Positions 19,901 through 27,280 of a stretch of 64,000 nt of DNA are shown here, in pieces. The notes under the pieces are model-generated. The model did no database searches. It had not been told where the DNA came from and worked only from the letters and a program-made list of their open reading frames with translations. The first letter of the stretch is position 1. Each line of letters starts with the position of its first letter. The stretch comes from Asterias amurensis. Its lineage: Eukaryota > Echinodermata > Asteroidea > Forcipulatida > Asteriidae. The position numbers were made by a program, and so were the translations under genes. The DNA is taken from NCBI RefSeq assembly GCF_032118995.1, contig NC_092655.1, positions 11,585,917 through 11,649,916 on the forward strand. The letters are read 5' to 3'.

Positions 19901-22060
19901 CTTACCTGCAAACAAAATTTTTCAGAAGAAAAGAAACTTTTTAGTTGTCATCCTTGAAGGGTTTTGATGCCTTTTGTTGATCAGGTTTTTGGCCATGACA
20001 TAAATCACTACTCACTTGAATGAAGATGTTCGTAATACAATTTATCAGTAGGAACTTCAACTTCATAAGTAATACAATTTTGGGGAAAAAAGGAAAAATC
20101 ACAGACCAATGATTTCTGTAAATCTATAAATGCTTTTTTACAAAAATTTGTCTCACTGCGACAACAATGATTTCTGTGAAATTGTTTTACTAATTTTTAA
20201 AAAACTAGTGCGCCTCAGTAAGTAATATTTGAAGAGAAGCTCTGGATGTTTTTTACTTTGTGTCATACATGTAGTTAGTTGCAATAATATAGTCCTCCTT
20301 CCTTCGCCGTCTGGAGGAGGGTTAGGTATTGCAACTATGGCATGGTACGACCAAAACAAAAATACCAAAAAGTACATCTTTTAGTTTGTATTATTAATTT
20401 TATATTACTACACTGTATTCAAAAATATCTTCAAAAGATGTATTACATGTTTTTGCTGCAAACACACATTCAACGCACGATGATGAACTCGAATGGTTGG
20501 ACCAACCATTTTAAGAAAGGACTGTTAGAAAATACCTTGGATGAGCTCTGTATTATGGAGATTTGGGCCGCACAGGCACTGTTCCACCATGGAGCAATAA
20601 ACTAGCTGATCAGCTGATCGAACAAAGAAACAAGCATTGACTAACATGAACAACTGCGCATGCGATGTAGTTTTCGTTAGGAGCGTTTAGTTACTCTAGT
20701 ATTGAGCAGTTACACGTCCAGCGGTTGGAGAGTAGTTGGGATACCAGTGAAAACACGGTGGCCATCTCTTTGCACAAAGGCCGGCCGTCGGTCGTAAACG
20801 CAGCAGGTGGCCGCTGTGCATTCTCTATGGAGGAGAGACTGAGCGCTAATTGGATAAATATAAGAGAGGTCTTCGTTCTAACTCCTTCTAGTTTATTGCT
20901 CCATGGTTCCACATAGTGCACAAATAAAGCTTGTTAATACTCCCCTTTTTACAGAATGGTTGGTCCAAACATTCAGGTTTGCCGTGCATTGTGAACTTGT
21001 ACAGTGTTGTGTCAGGAAATTTTCAGGTGTGTACATGCGTACAAACAAAACTTCTTTGTTAAACACCAGAAAATATTGATCTATCAATGACAATCTGAAA
21101 ACATGTAGCGTTTTTTTAAAGCTCACAGTGTTTCTACAAATATTTATAATATAGTTTCTAGTAGTATGGTAGAACTACATTTTAAAGGCAGTGGACACTA
21201 TTGGTAATTACTCAAAATAATAAGCATAGAACCTTACTTGGTGACGAGTAATGGGGAGAGGTTGATGGTATAAACAAGTGAGAAACGGCTCCCTCTGAAG
21301 TGCCATAGGTTTCGAGAAAGATGTACTTATCCATGAATTTTGAGACCTCAGATTTAGAACTTGAGGTCTCGAAACCAACCATCTAAATGACACAACTTTG
21401 TGCGACAAGGGTGTTTTTTCTTCCATCTCGCAACTTCTTGAACGGTTGAGCTCAAGTTTTCACAGGTTAGTTATTTTGTTGCATGTTGAGATACACCAAC
21501 TGTGAAGCTAGTCTTTGACAATTACCAATAGTGTCCACTGTCTTTAACTAAGTAAGTACACTTTCATTGCCATAGTATACCCAACAAATACAACAGAAAT
21601 ACAAAGGGGGGACCCGTACTCGTCATGACAACAAGTTTAACAATGGTAATAGGCCCTACCATTATTAAATAAAAAGGAATAATTTTCCGTATGGCGCCAC
21701 CACTTTTTGACTCATTCCTACAAATACAAAAAGGGATCTTATTGTTGAAAGGCAAATTAGATACTGTACCTTATCCCTTAACCTACAAGTACATTGTATT
21801 CATGTACATGTAAAATTACAAAACAATTGAATATTTCATATCGAATGAAAAGTGGTGGCGCCATACGGAAAATTGACTGACATTGATTCAATACCTTTAA
21901 GTTTCAAGCCGATGAGTTTCTGTCTCTCTGGAAGTACTCCAGTCTGCTTTGAGATCATACATTTCAAATCGTGCACAGTATCAGTGTCATTAATGTCCGA
22001 AATCGTGTATTCTTTACCATTCCATTTCACCACCACATTCGGACTCACGGGCGCTGCCAT
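4811..22060 (-). CDS. UBLCP1: Ubiquitin-like domain-containing CTD phosphatase 1 (complete, 7 exons, 320 aa)
   Basis: Coding exons on the minus strand: 22060-21895, 19905-19728, 17755-17640, 16551-16453, 14307-14171, 6915-6802 and 4963-4811. All six junctions are GT/AG with matching phases, and the sum is 963 nt including the stop, close to the ~318-residue vertebrate protein. Residues ~1-82 are a ubiquitin-like domain. From ~115 on there is an FCP/SCP-type HAD phosphatase domain with the DxDxT catalytic motif (D147-I-D-Y-T151) and the later MFDDLRRNF segment. The family dephosphorylates Ser5 of the RNA polymerase II CTD and regulates nuclear 26S proteasomes by binding through the UBL domain (established knowledge). 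The start at 22060 was chosen because [13 protein letters not shown] aligns with the family N-terminus, although the frame stays open upstream to about 22240. The gene is ~17 kb, mostly repeat-filled introns; the intron before exon 6 carries an intact LINE. Confidence 0.95.
5074..5171 (+). tRNA. tRNA-Leu(CAA)-like sequence, probably a pseudogene or SINE head
   Basis: GTGTCAT at 5074-5080 pairs with GTGACAC at 5165-5171 as a 7-bp acceptor stem. CCGGA-CTCAAAC-TCTGG forms an anticodon arm with CAA in the expected place and U33. A long extra arm follows, and then GTGGGTTCGAGTCTC as a T arm/B box. The extra arm is longer than normal and the T stem is imperfect, so a functional gene is doubtful. 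It lies in the last UBLCP1 intron, immediately before a TTAA element. Confidence 0.45.
5184..5574. mobile_element. TTAA MITE family A, copy in last UBLCP1 intron
   Basis: Flanked by TTAA at 5180-5183 and 5575-5578. It begins AGAAACTGGACACCTTTGG and ends with the mirrored CCATAGTGTCCAGTACCT. Internal landmarks shared with other copies are GGTGTATCTCAACATATGCA, AATGGAAGAAAAAACACCCT and CAGAGGGAGCCGTTTCTCAC. TTAA duplication and short inverted ends fit a piggyBac-like or Kolobok-like non-autonomous element. The right TTAA is shared with the next element. Confidence 0.8.
5579..5952. mobile_element. TTAA MITE family B, copy abutting family A
   Basis: Starts right after TTAA 5575-5578 with AGCCATTGGATACTTTCGG and ends CCGAAAGTGTCCAATGGCT before TTAA 5953-5956. 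The inverted ends are ~20 bp. Internal landmarks are CACTTCGTGTATCACAACTT, GACATGTGTTTAAAATAAAT and CCCTGTAAGTTATTTGTAAA. Confidence 0.85.
6802..6915 (-). CDS. UBLCP1: UBLCP1 exon 6
   Basis: Encodes [14 protein letters not shown] and then [20 protein letters not shown], including the conserved DD of the HAD fold. Acceptor cttacag|ACAAAA, donor CTCAAG|gtaagc; exactly 38 codons in phase 0. Confidence 0.94.
7713..7933. mobile_element. TTAA MITE family B, internally deleted copy
   Basis: Begins GCCATTGGACACTTTCCG after TTAA and ends GTATAATGGCT before TTAA 7934-7937. The middle of the family B sequence is missing. It shares the right-hand TTAA with the next copy. Confidence 0.75.
7938..8303. mobile_element. 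TTAA MITE family B, full-length copy
   Basis: AGCCATTGGACACTTTCGG at the left and a diverged GAAAGTGTATAGTGGCT at the right, bounded by TTAA on both sides. Internally near-colinear with 5579-5952 and in the same orientation. Confidence 0.82.
8310..9670. other. UBLCP1 intron sequence, no gene seen
   Basis: AT-rich intronic sequence with short G runs at 8521-8551. A GCGCCGCAAGGCGCAAGATG segment at 9250-9275 is echoed in inverse form near 9465-9480, which suggests a degraded inverted-repeat element of ~230 bp. Confidence 0.4.
9675..13300 (-). mobile_element. CR1/L2-type LINE, apparently full-length
   Basis: Minus-strand non-LTR retrotransposon lying in the UBLCP1 intron between exons 5 and 6, on the same strand as the host gene. 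The 3' end is marked by AAGGCGCTATATAAATGGT followed by an (ATT)n tail (plus-strand 9678-9720), typical of L2/CR1-group tails. The single large ORF is uninterrupted. The exact 5' boundary is uncertain; a piece of an older, oppositely oriented LINE end is seen at 13400-13470. No ORF1 was found. Confidence 0.88.
9890..13132 (-). CDS. LINE endonuclease/reverse transcriptase polyprotein (1080 aa)
   Basis: A single uninterrupted frame starting at ATG 13132. Residues ~136-355 are an AP-endonuclease-like domain with NVAHWNVHS, the catalytic-type TETWLD (E169), GDFN (280-283) and SDH (345-347). Residues ~600-860 are a reverse transcriptase with [31 protein letters not shown] and the YADD active site (803-806). 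The tail includes [30 protein letters not shown] and [13 protein letters not shown], all typical of CR1/L2-clade LINEs. It nicks target DNA and primes reverse transcription in place (family knowledge). All catalytic motifs seen are intact, so recent activity is plausible. Antisense frames across this span are shadows. Confidence 0.95.
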   Translation of the reverse strand: MFCRMFPVTLLTVSLVYALSAYTPLGIVITMDTTMLDSAYYVTMNESVQLEQTNSMPSLLYTRSELLALKPSNNLCTLPTHVFQNLKDLGLLHLRSRRAGSHIRHRKIKSTIPNVRNGLQPSMSQPSQDNESSYLNVAHWNVHSACNKSLIICDYIIFQNIDIMFLTETWLDFNDQVIINEITPPGFMCINIPRPGDKHGGIAVIFRDELHLIHVPCDNFETSTFEHALISDTTHHLHLAVIYRPPPSARNKLKTSTFLSDFDRFIEYIDELPGKLICLGDFNIHFDCPHKPDTSHVHTTLTAYGFKQLVTGPTHKLGHTLDGIIVKSDNDELVSACTVDMNDISDHGVVNCKLHFIKPQPVLMASKFRDFRKIDHNAFARELTERLHDVTCEGDVDTAVVEFNSAVNCALDIYAPLLTSKPKPKRAKPRWYNNDVDDARRGRRQAERKWRKSRLPSDRTNYEQSKRKLAEVLVKAKSVFYRESLIGSSPNEVFRIVNNLTGKPRLTPSIQDSPTVLAQAFSKFFTDRIKNIRAHMDDVQLDSTSSADLHTCPPSAQFAHFMPITKDYLHKVIKNSATKSCQLDIVPTWVFKKHTATFLPKLTEIVNTSLTSGVFPELFKKAVITPSLKKQSLNKEVLKNYRPISNLQYLAKLMEKIACEQLSRHIVQHQLAEPLQSAYRPNHSTETALLHVQNDILRAIDKNNAIFMVMLDLSAAFDTLDHQTLLQRFHDRFGITDTALDWFTSYFNNRKSRVILPDGVTSDETVLRFGVPQGSVIGPQAFTMYLSPIGDLLRQHEVKFHMYADDIQIYVEFDPKIPNDAECGLFKLSKCISDVQHWMSSNKLQLNEEKTEFFIASSSCNYKHLAHLTLPINNSTLHPSTSIRNLGVVFDNTMSMSDHVTSVCKSANYHLRNIGRIRKYIDAEACHAAVRALVLSRLDYCNSLLCGLKQSDLSKLQKIQNRASRIIFSYPNHVPTSPLIKQLHWLPVEKRIMFKLALNMFKCMSGTFPAYISNSLETRATKSNLRSQGNLYIPRTTRKSGDRAFSVAGPRMWNSLPNSTKSSSSVTLFKRSLKTFIYNQ
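13390..13475 (+). pseudogene. Remnant of a LINE ORF C-terminus
   Basis: The plus-strand reading [14 protein letters not shown] resembles the last residues of CR1/L2-type ORFs (FKxxLKTxLF). It is very short and opposite in orientation to the neighbouring intact LINE. Confidence 0.4.
13600..14060 (+). repeat. ~450-bp dispersed repeat with internal palindrome, copy 1
   Basis: The palindromic head AACTAGTGGTTTAGACCC / GGGTTTAAACCACTAGTT surrounds AGGCCTGGTT. It is followed by GGTCAAAAAACATCAACACT, CACCCCTCCAGCTAT and AAGGAGATTGCTGTAC. Copy 2 at 15180-15660 is colinear. Confidence 0.8.
14171..14307 (-). CDS. UBLCP1: UBLCP1 exon 5
   Basis: Encodes [18 protein letters not shown] and the segment ending in TPKYGMVD. 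The donor is GAT|gtaagt. Direct copies of a ~450-bp repeat lie on both sides of this exon (13600-14060 and 15180-15660). Confidence 0.93.
14498..14745 (+). repeat. (AAAC)n microsatellite, imperfect
   Basis: About 240 bp of AAAC units with AAAG and ATC variants in a UBLCP1 intron. The reading frames across it are repeat artefacts. Confidence 0.95.
15180..15660 (+). repeat. ~450-bp dispersed repeat with internal palindrome, copy 2
   Basis: Same order of blocks as 13600-14060: AACTAGTGGTTTAAACCC / GGGCTTAAACCACTAGTT, GGTCAAAAAACATCAACACT, CACCCCTCCAGCTAT and AAGGAGATTGCTGTAC. It then extends through a CAATAGGAAT / CCAATCAGAAT duplicated block. Confidence 0.8.
15755..15935. repeat. Dispersed repeat (GAGAAGCAATTAT family), copy
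   Basis: Shares GAGAAGCAATTAT, GTCATGACCAGGAT and AACCCATACTCTGATGA with segments at 44210-44385 and 58340-58420. It is a low-copy interspersed element of unknown class. Confidence 0.55.
16453..16551 (-). CDS. UBLCP1: UBLCP1 exon 4
   Basis: Encodes [20 protein letters not shown] and then [13 protein letters not shown], highly conserved in the family. Acceptor tttcag|ACCAC, donor TGGT|gtaagt. Confidence 0.94.
17130..17305. repeat. Truncated TTAA MITE family A
   Basis: The right half only: GGGTGTTTTTTCTTCCATCA, then TTGACACTTACCAATAGTGT and CCAGTATCTTTAAG at the end. Confidence 0.7.
17640..17755 (-). CDS. UBLCP1: UBLCP1 exon 3 (DxDxT catalytic motif)
   Basis: Encodes [17 protein letters not shown] and then [13 protein letters not shown], which holds the HAD nucleophile and acid/base aspartates. 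Acceptor ctctgcag|AGAGG-like boundary at 17755; donor TTTG|gtaaga. Confidence 0.94.
18120..18180 (-). repeat. LINE 3'-tail remnant
   Basis: AATAATAATAATTAC followed by ACAGAGCGCTAAATACGG and AAGCGCTATAA, the reverse complement of an L2/CR1-type tail with GCGCT and (ATT)n. Only the extreme end is present. Confidence 0.45.
18263..19425 (+). repeat. Direct tandem duplication of ~560-600 bp in UBLCP1 intron 2
   Basis: Unit 1 (18263-18862) and unit 2 (18864-~19425) align over almost their full length. Examples are GTTGCATTCCATTTGTAAGT, GTGGCACAAAAAAGGTTTC, CATCCTAAACGCAGG with a G-rich run, and GAAAGCTTGTGATCACAAAA, ending in CCAACATATTTTCAAGAACT. Differences are scattered substitutions and small indels, so the duplication is not very recent. 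Confidence 0.88.
19430..19680 (+). pseudogene. 3' end of a CR1/L2-type LINE
   Basis: The plus-strand reading [20 protein letters not shown] resembles the FSVAxPxxWNxLPxxIK end of LINE ORFs. It is broken by a stop and then ends in AATGCGCTTTATAAAAACGG followed by an ATT-rich tail. Confidence 0.65.
19728..19905 (-). CDS. UBLCP1: UBLCP1 exon 2 (end of UBL, acidic linker)
   Basis: Completes the UBL domain ([10 protein letters not shown]) and then encodes the acidic linker [18 protein letters not shown]. Acceptor gcag|GTAAGG, donor AGAG|gtatag. Confidence 0.93.
20465..20990. repeat. Older imperfect inverted repeat hosting a younger insertion
   Basis: GAATGGTTGGACCAACCATT near 20491 is mirrored near 20953-20972, with related flanking sequence (CACGATGATGAACT versus the inverted GCACGGCAAACCTGA). 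The young 318-bp element 20588-20905 sits between these halves, which suggests insertion into an existing hairpin element. Confidence 0.5.
20581..20912. mobile_element. 318-bp TIR element with 7-bp target duplication
   Basis: Element 20588-20905 has perfect 18-bp terminal inverted repeats CATGGAGCAATAAACTAG / CTAGTTTATTGCTCCATG. It is flanked by the direct repeat GTTCCAC (20581-20587 and 20906-20912). The interior (~280 bp) has CTGATCAGCTGATC and no transposase. The same ends occur as an end-only copy at 26866-26897 with its own 7-bp duplication. It is non-autonomous; superfamily unknown. Confidence 0.85.
21186..21543. mobile_element. TTAA MITE family A, UBLCP1 intron 1
   Basis: TTAA 21182-21185 and 21544-21547 bound the element. 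Its ends are AGGCAGTGGACACTATTGG and CCAATAGTGTCCACTGTCT. Internal landmarks are GACGAGTAATGGGGAGAGGT, GAAACGGCTCCCTCTGAAGT and a small hairpin GAGACCTCA...TGAGGTCTCGAAA. Confidence 0.88.
21895..22060 (-). CDS. UBLCP1: UBLCP1 exon 1 (start, UBL domain)
   Basis: Encodes residues 1-55, the first two thirds of the ubiquitin-like fold, ending in [15 protein letters not shown]. The donor is AAAG|gtattg, leaving one base of a glycine codon. Confidence 0.93.
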
Positions 22061-23356
22061 TTTGTTTTCTGATTGTGTAGCGCCCCCATGAGTCCAGAAT
22101 GTTTCTAAAGTGCGGAGAATTTTGGTTCTGCGGCCCATCTCGCTTTCAAGTATGCTCGGCGCAGTTAGCAAAGATTCTGTATGGGTCTTTATCACTATAA
22201 TTCTTTTTCTAAAACTGCCTAAGAGGCAAACATGCAGCATTTTGTCCGTTGTTATGCATCTTGCAATGCATTATAACAGTCGCCACATACTAATGGTTTG
22301 CTATCTGTTGGCATTTAACAGAGGCGCAATTTGTCACCTGGATCCTTCCTAGCGGGATATCTAAACATCTAATGGAAGTTTTATGTCCACTTTGCGTCGG
22401 TCTATGAACCGCGGGACTTGTGTACACAAGAGCTGACCGACACTGGAGACAAAAACCAAGGGTCAATCGTTCCCGCAGATTTTTTATTGAACAAGTTTTA
22501 TACAATCGGAAAGCCAATCTCAAAAGCTCTTTCTCATGCTTTCTCGTACCGTACGACGTATGGTGCTGTGGCAATTTCATGGGCGTACCAAGAGACTAGA
22601 AAGTAGAGTTACAGCCACAAAATTACGCGCTTGGGGCTACACACCAACACACAGCAGAAGCCACGAAGCCGCCAAAAAAGGTTAAACAGGGATGTTTGGC
22701 AAAAAGCATTCAAGAGAATGACAGTTTGAACCTGAATTTTCCTGGCATGGCATCCGAAAAATAAAGCTTTTCGGCGGCTTCGTGCCTTCTATAATAAAAT
22801 ATACCATAAAATAATGACATTCAAGCGGCAATGTGGAGATTTCCCCACGACCAAGTGGACGCACAGCGCGCCACATCTGCCCCGCCGAAAAATGATTTGA
22901 AGTAAAATCTGAGAGATGATAAGACCATGGTCGAATCACTAATACTATAGTTTAACAAGTTTTACCCCATCATAGAAAAGCCCACCCGGCTCTCTTTTCG
23001 TAGTAAATTTGTTGCTGTGGCGATTTTGTAGTACCACCATGCGCCCAGGAAGTAGCATATCCACAACCTGCCGCCGAATTCCGCAGTAGTGACTTCCAAA
23101 TCTAAACATGCCAAGTCAACAATGATGTAAAAAGTTCCACATAAAAATAAGCTCGACTATTGTACCTTTTGTGGCACTAAAGAACATCAAACTGGCCGGT
23201 GCAAAGTGTCTCTCAAGTAGTAGGAATACTTCAACTCTGAAGACGTGACCTGATATGTAAGAAACTATAGAGCACCTCCTGAGATGCCCCCTACTGGAGC
23301 AAGAATGCAGAGCTGTAGAGCACAACTATGTATCGAAGCCGTGTCCAAGTTCTGGC
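22061..23356. other. UBLCP1 upstream region, probable promoter area
   Basis: 5' flank of UBLCP1. The frame upstream of the chosen start stays open to ~22240 but aligns with nothing in the family. An imperfect inverted repeat AGAAGCCACGAAGCCGCC / GGCGGCTTCGTGCCTTCT at 22656-22790 is probably a small MITE. No other gene is supported. Confidence 0.5.
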
Positions 23357-23360
23357 TTAA

Positions 23361-23744
23361 AGGCAGTGGACACTTACGGTAATTACTCAAAATAATTATT
23401 AGCATAAAACCATTCTTGGTGATGAGTAATGGGGAGAGGTTGATGGTATAAAACATCGTGGGAAACGGCTCCCTCTGAGGTGCAATTTTCGGGAAAGACG
23501 TAATTTTCCATGAGTTTGATTTCGAGACCTCAGGTTGAGAACTTGAGGTCTCGAAATCAACCATCTAAACGCACACAACTTCGTGTGACAGGGGTGTTTT
23601 TTTTCTTTCATTATTATCTCGCAACTTCGATGACCGATTGAGCTCAAATTTTCACAGGTTTGTTATTTTATGCATAAAAATTATGTTTAGATGCACCAAC
23701 TGTGAAGGCTAGTCTTTGACAATTACCAATAGTGTCCACTGCCT
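23361..23744. mobile_element. TTAA MITE family A
   Basis: TTAA at 23357-23360 and 23745-23748. The ends are AGGCAGTGGACACTTACGG and CCAATAGTGTCCACTGCCT. Same orientation and order as 21186-21543. Confidence 0.88.
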
Positions 23745-24215
23745 TTAAGCAAAACACTGTGTGGACACGATAAGAAGAAGACCTTAATACTTGTGACGTG
23801 ACAGCCCCATAATATTAAACCCAAAGTAAAATTCTACTTAGACTATCTCAGCATTTTAAACAACAACATTGTTTCATTTTTATGTGGTTAAAATAGTTCA
23901 TACTTCTCATCAAACCATTTCTTTGTTTGATAATGATTCCTATTACAAACTAAAATAGCCTTCCATCGAGGTAGACATTAATTTTGCGTTGTCGGCGGGG
24001 AACAGCTCTCCTTCTTTGAGTCGGCTTGTTGGACTTTCTGTCAATTTAGGCACCTTGGGCAGCAAAACAGTATTTAAAATTCAATGAAATCAAACTCGAT
24101 TTCTTTCCACTTCTCCTTAGCGACCCTTATCCCATGCGCAAAAACAGCTGTTCTAGAGTTATCGTGATGCTGGTGTGTCCCAGTGAAATCTGTCCGCCGG
24201 AAAGTTGTCCCCGTA

Positions 24216-24547
24216 CGGGAATTGGTAATTACTCAAAATAATTATTAGCATAAAACCTTTCTTGGTGACGAGTAATGGGGAGAGGTTGGTGGTATTAAAC
24301 ATTGTGAGAAACGGCTCCCTCTGAAGTGCCATAGTTTTTGAGAAAGTTTTTGATTTTCGGCGAATTTGATTTCGAGACCTCAAGTTTAGAATTTGAGGTC
24401 TCGAAATCAACCATCTTAACACACAAACCTTCGACACACGATGACCGATTGAGCTCAAATTTTCACAGGTTTGCTATTTTATGCATATGTTGAGATAAAG
24501 CAACTGTGAAGGCTATTCGTTGACAATACCAATAATGTCCACTGTCT
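24216..24547. mobile_element. TTAA MITE family A, left-truncated
   Basis: Starts inside the family at ATTGGTAATTACTCAAAATA and ends CCAATAATGTCCACTGTCT before TTAA 24548-24551. The left terminal repeat is lost. Confidence 0.8.
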
Positions 24548-24965
24548 TTAAGTACTATAGGTGGGCTTGATGTGGATGATTCAAAAGAAGAGCGGGGCCT
24601 ACTGTTAGGAAGTTTGGACACTAAATTTTCTGCCACATCGAACAGTTCTGGTGGATAAACATGACTCGCTTGGTCATATAGCTACAATGTATATACATTC
24701 ACCTGTCGTCAGTAATTATTTTGGGATTTGGATCACCATGTGTCAACAGTACATTCAGCACTCAGAACACAGAAAGAAAGCATGTGCATTGCAACATTCA
24801 ATAATATAAACTACTTGAAGTCAAGACTACGTGAGAGCCACGGGGAGCTACTCAAATAATTGCAACAATCAGGTCAAGGCACAGCTTGAGACTTTTTGTC
24901 ATAATTCTAAAAAACCGCAACATAAACTTTAAAGGTCATTGTTGTTTGGGTAAACATGATAAATT

Positions 24966-25018
24966 CCTTTTTTTTCTTTTTTTCTTTTTTTTTTTTTTTT
25001 TTTTTTGGGGGGGGGGAC
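24966..25018. repeat. Poly-T / poly-G tract
   Basis: About 40 mostly T residues followed by ten Gs. A low-complexity tract, possibly the tail of a degraded element; the following 25095-25330 sequence has family A fragments (CAGAGGGAGCCGTTTCTCA). Confidence 0.8.
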
Positions 25019-25330
25019 TTTCGATGCGTTCAACCAGTGAAAATTTCATCAAATTCGGAGAGCAAGTTAGAAAATGGTTACCTGTTAATTGAGTACTGGG
25101 CACGTATGTCGAAGTCCAGTATTGTGATGAAAGAAAAATATAATATTATTCTTGTTGCACAAGTTGTATGCTTCCAAGTGAGAACCTCTCCCTCAAAAAC
25201 TATGTTATTTCAGAGGGAGCCGTTTCTCATAATGTGTTATGTTTTAACCGTGGAGCAATTAAGGGTCATTGTCGACAGCTCTCCGTTGCTCGTTCAAGCA
25301 CAGTTCAAGTATAAAGTACTTGAGTAATAA

Positions 25331-26858
25331 TTCCCAAACGTGCCCATCATGCCATTAACATTATCAGATCTGGTGCACGTTCATATTAATAATAGGCTAA
25401 TTATTTCGAAAAAGGACATGTTTATCGCAAGCTGGAGTGAAGTAATTAAATGCCCTTAAAAACATAGTGGCTGTATTTAAGTCTCGAAGTCTGTCTTAAG
25501 GCCCCGAGAAAGCTTTGTAACTTTGCATCATTCATGGGGATTGGCACACACATCTCTTTACCCCAAAAGGTCTACTTCGTTTAGATAGGCCCTACCTCGG
25601 TTGGTATTATTCTAAACAAAAATGTTGCAGTACTTGTGTCACAAGTTTTTTCGGACCAGATCTGTGCATTTGCGGCCTTTCATTCCATCCCAGTGGTTGC
25701 GTGGTAGTGTTTTTTTTTTTTTTCTTCACCCGCATTACAACTGACATTTCTCTACTCTATAAACCTATTGGCTATGCTTGTGCCGGCCACTATAAGGTCC
25801 TTGTTAGAATTAATGACAGTTACAAACAAAAACTATAACATACTTCACTTGCCCTGGACAGTGTTGCAACTAATTTGTTTGAAATTCGCTTTCATTTCAC
25901 TTGCGTTTCGTAGTGTTCTTTTTTGATTACCTGTGATTTATGCAACATAAAAAAGAACGAATGTTGTACACGGTGTGCAAACTTTAGCACTTCGCGAACA
26001 CCGTACCCTGCTCTGTCAGCTATTTTTTTCTTTTTCCTAACAGGTCGTCCTTGGAGTCTGGGCAGATTTCATAACTAAATACCACACATGTTCACACGGT
26101 AACATGCGCACCGTACATATAATCATTGAACTCTTCCGATTTGGGTTCAGTCTCTAGCATTCCTAACCCCGCAACAGGGTTAAGTCAAGTCTCTACACTC
26201 GGGGGCTTCATTCGCTGTGGTAGCTTGGCCCTTGCTCCACAAATCGTGAATCTATGTTATCAAGCATACACCAAAACTTCTGGGAGAGAAACGGTAATAA
26301 AACCACCATTTGAACTTGAATAGGTTAGCCGAGGTTTGACTTTACAAGGCCGGGAGGTTGTGCTTGACGCAGGGGGGAGAAAGTGCGAGAAAGTCGGCTC
26401 AGTTCATCAGGTGATAGTGTCTGGTAGTCAGTGCGCTCCCGTACTCTCCAGTCGATGGTTCATGGAATAAACAGATTACAACAGCTGGAAAACACATTGG
26501 TAATCCTTAGTTTCCAGAATCCATACCACTCCGGTAAAGCCAGCGAAGTATTTTGTTTGGGACAGGGTAAGTTGTTTTCGTATTTTTATAAACAATTTGG
26601 GGCTTTTCAAGAATTTGTAAATTCCTAGTCGACCGGGTGCTTTCAGGCCCCTCATGTAACAAGTCGAGAAGCCTAGTGTGGTTTATTTTCTTTTATCGAA
26701 AACCTAAAAGAGCTGACCAAGTTAATATTATTTCCTTTCGAAAATTCAATAACATCACCTAAACACCACATTGGTCTGCGTAATACCTTAAACTAGCTTT
26801 GTTTCACTTCTTCAAAACGAAAATTCAAAACGAAATCTTTAATTGCTTGAAAGACTCA
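25331..26858. other. Intergenic, no gene seen
   Basis: No frame with splice-supported similarity and no long repeat noticed. Confidence 0.5.
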
Positions 26859-26904
26859 TTCAAATCATGGAGCAATAAACTAGTTTATTGCTCCATGTTC
26901 AAAT
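26859..26904. mobile_element. 32-bp end-only palindromic insertion with 7-bp target duplication
   Basis: Positions 26866-26897 are a perfect 32-bp palindrome equal to the two 18-bp ends of the 20588-20905 element (CATGGAGCAATAAACTAG and its mirror), overlapping at CTAG with no interior. It is flanked by direct repeats TTCAAAT (26859-26865 and 26898-26904). Confidence 0.8.
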
Positions 26905-27280
26905 ACATAAATGACAAACATCATACAACCATGGAGTATGAAACAGTTTCCTTCCCCTATAAATGATACTACCTCGCTCTCTCTTCTCTCTCCATGAATC
27001 AACCTACCTGACAAAATCACAGCACATTTGCAGCGTTTTTCTTTATAATGACTTTAGCCAGCGGGACGAGATATGCGGTTCGCTTCCGGAAACTTTTTCA
27101 AAACTCTCATTGCGAAAATAGGTAAATTTTTCAACATTGAACTAAAGCCAACCAGACCGCTTATGAGAGAACTTTGGCTGTGATCCTCGTGTGTTTTAAA
27201 TGACATTTAATCTGACCATTGAATCTGGACCATTGTGGAGAATGCCGATTTGTTGGTCACATTTCACTAAAAAAAAAAAG

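Noticed and set aside
22290..22606. Overlapping frames of ~60-96 codons on both strands upstream of UBLCP1
   Set aside because: No family resemblance and no splice support; consistent with chance in a relatively GC-rich flank.
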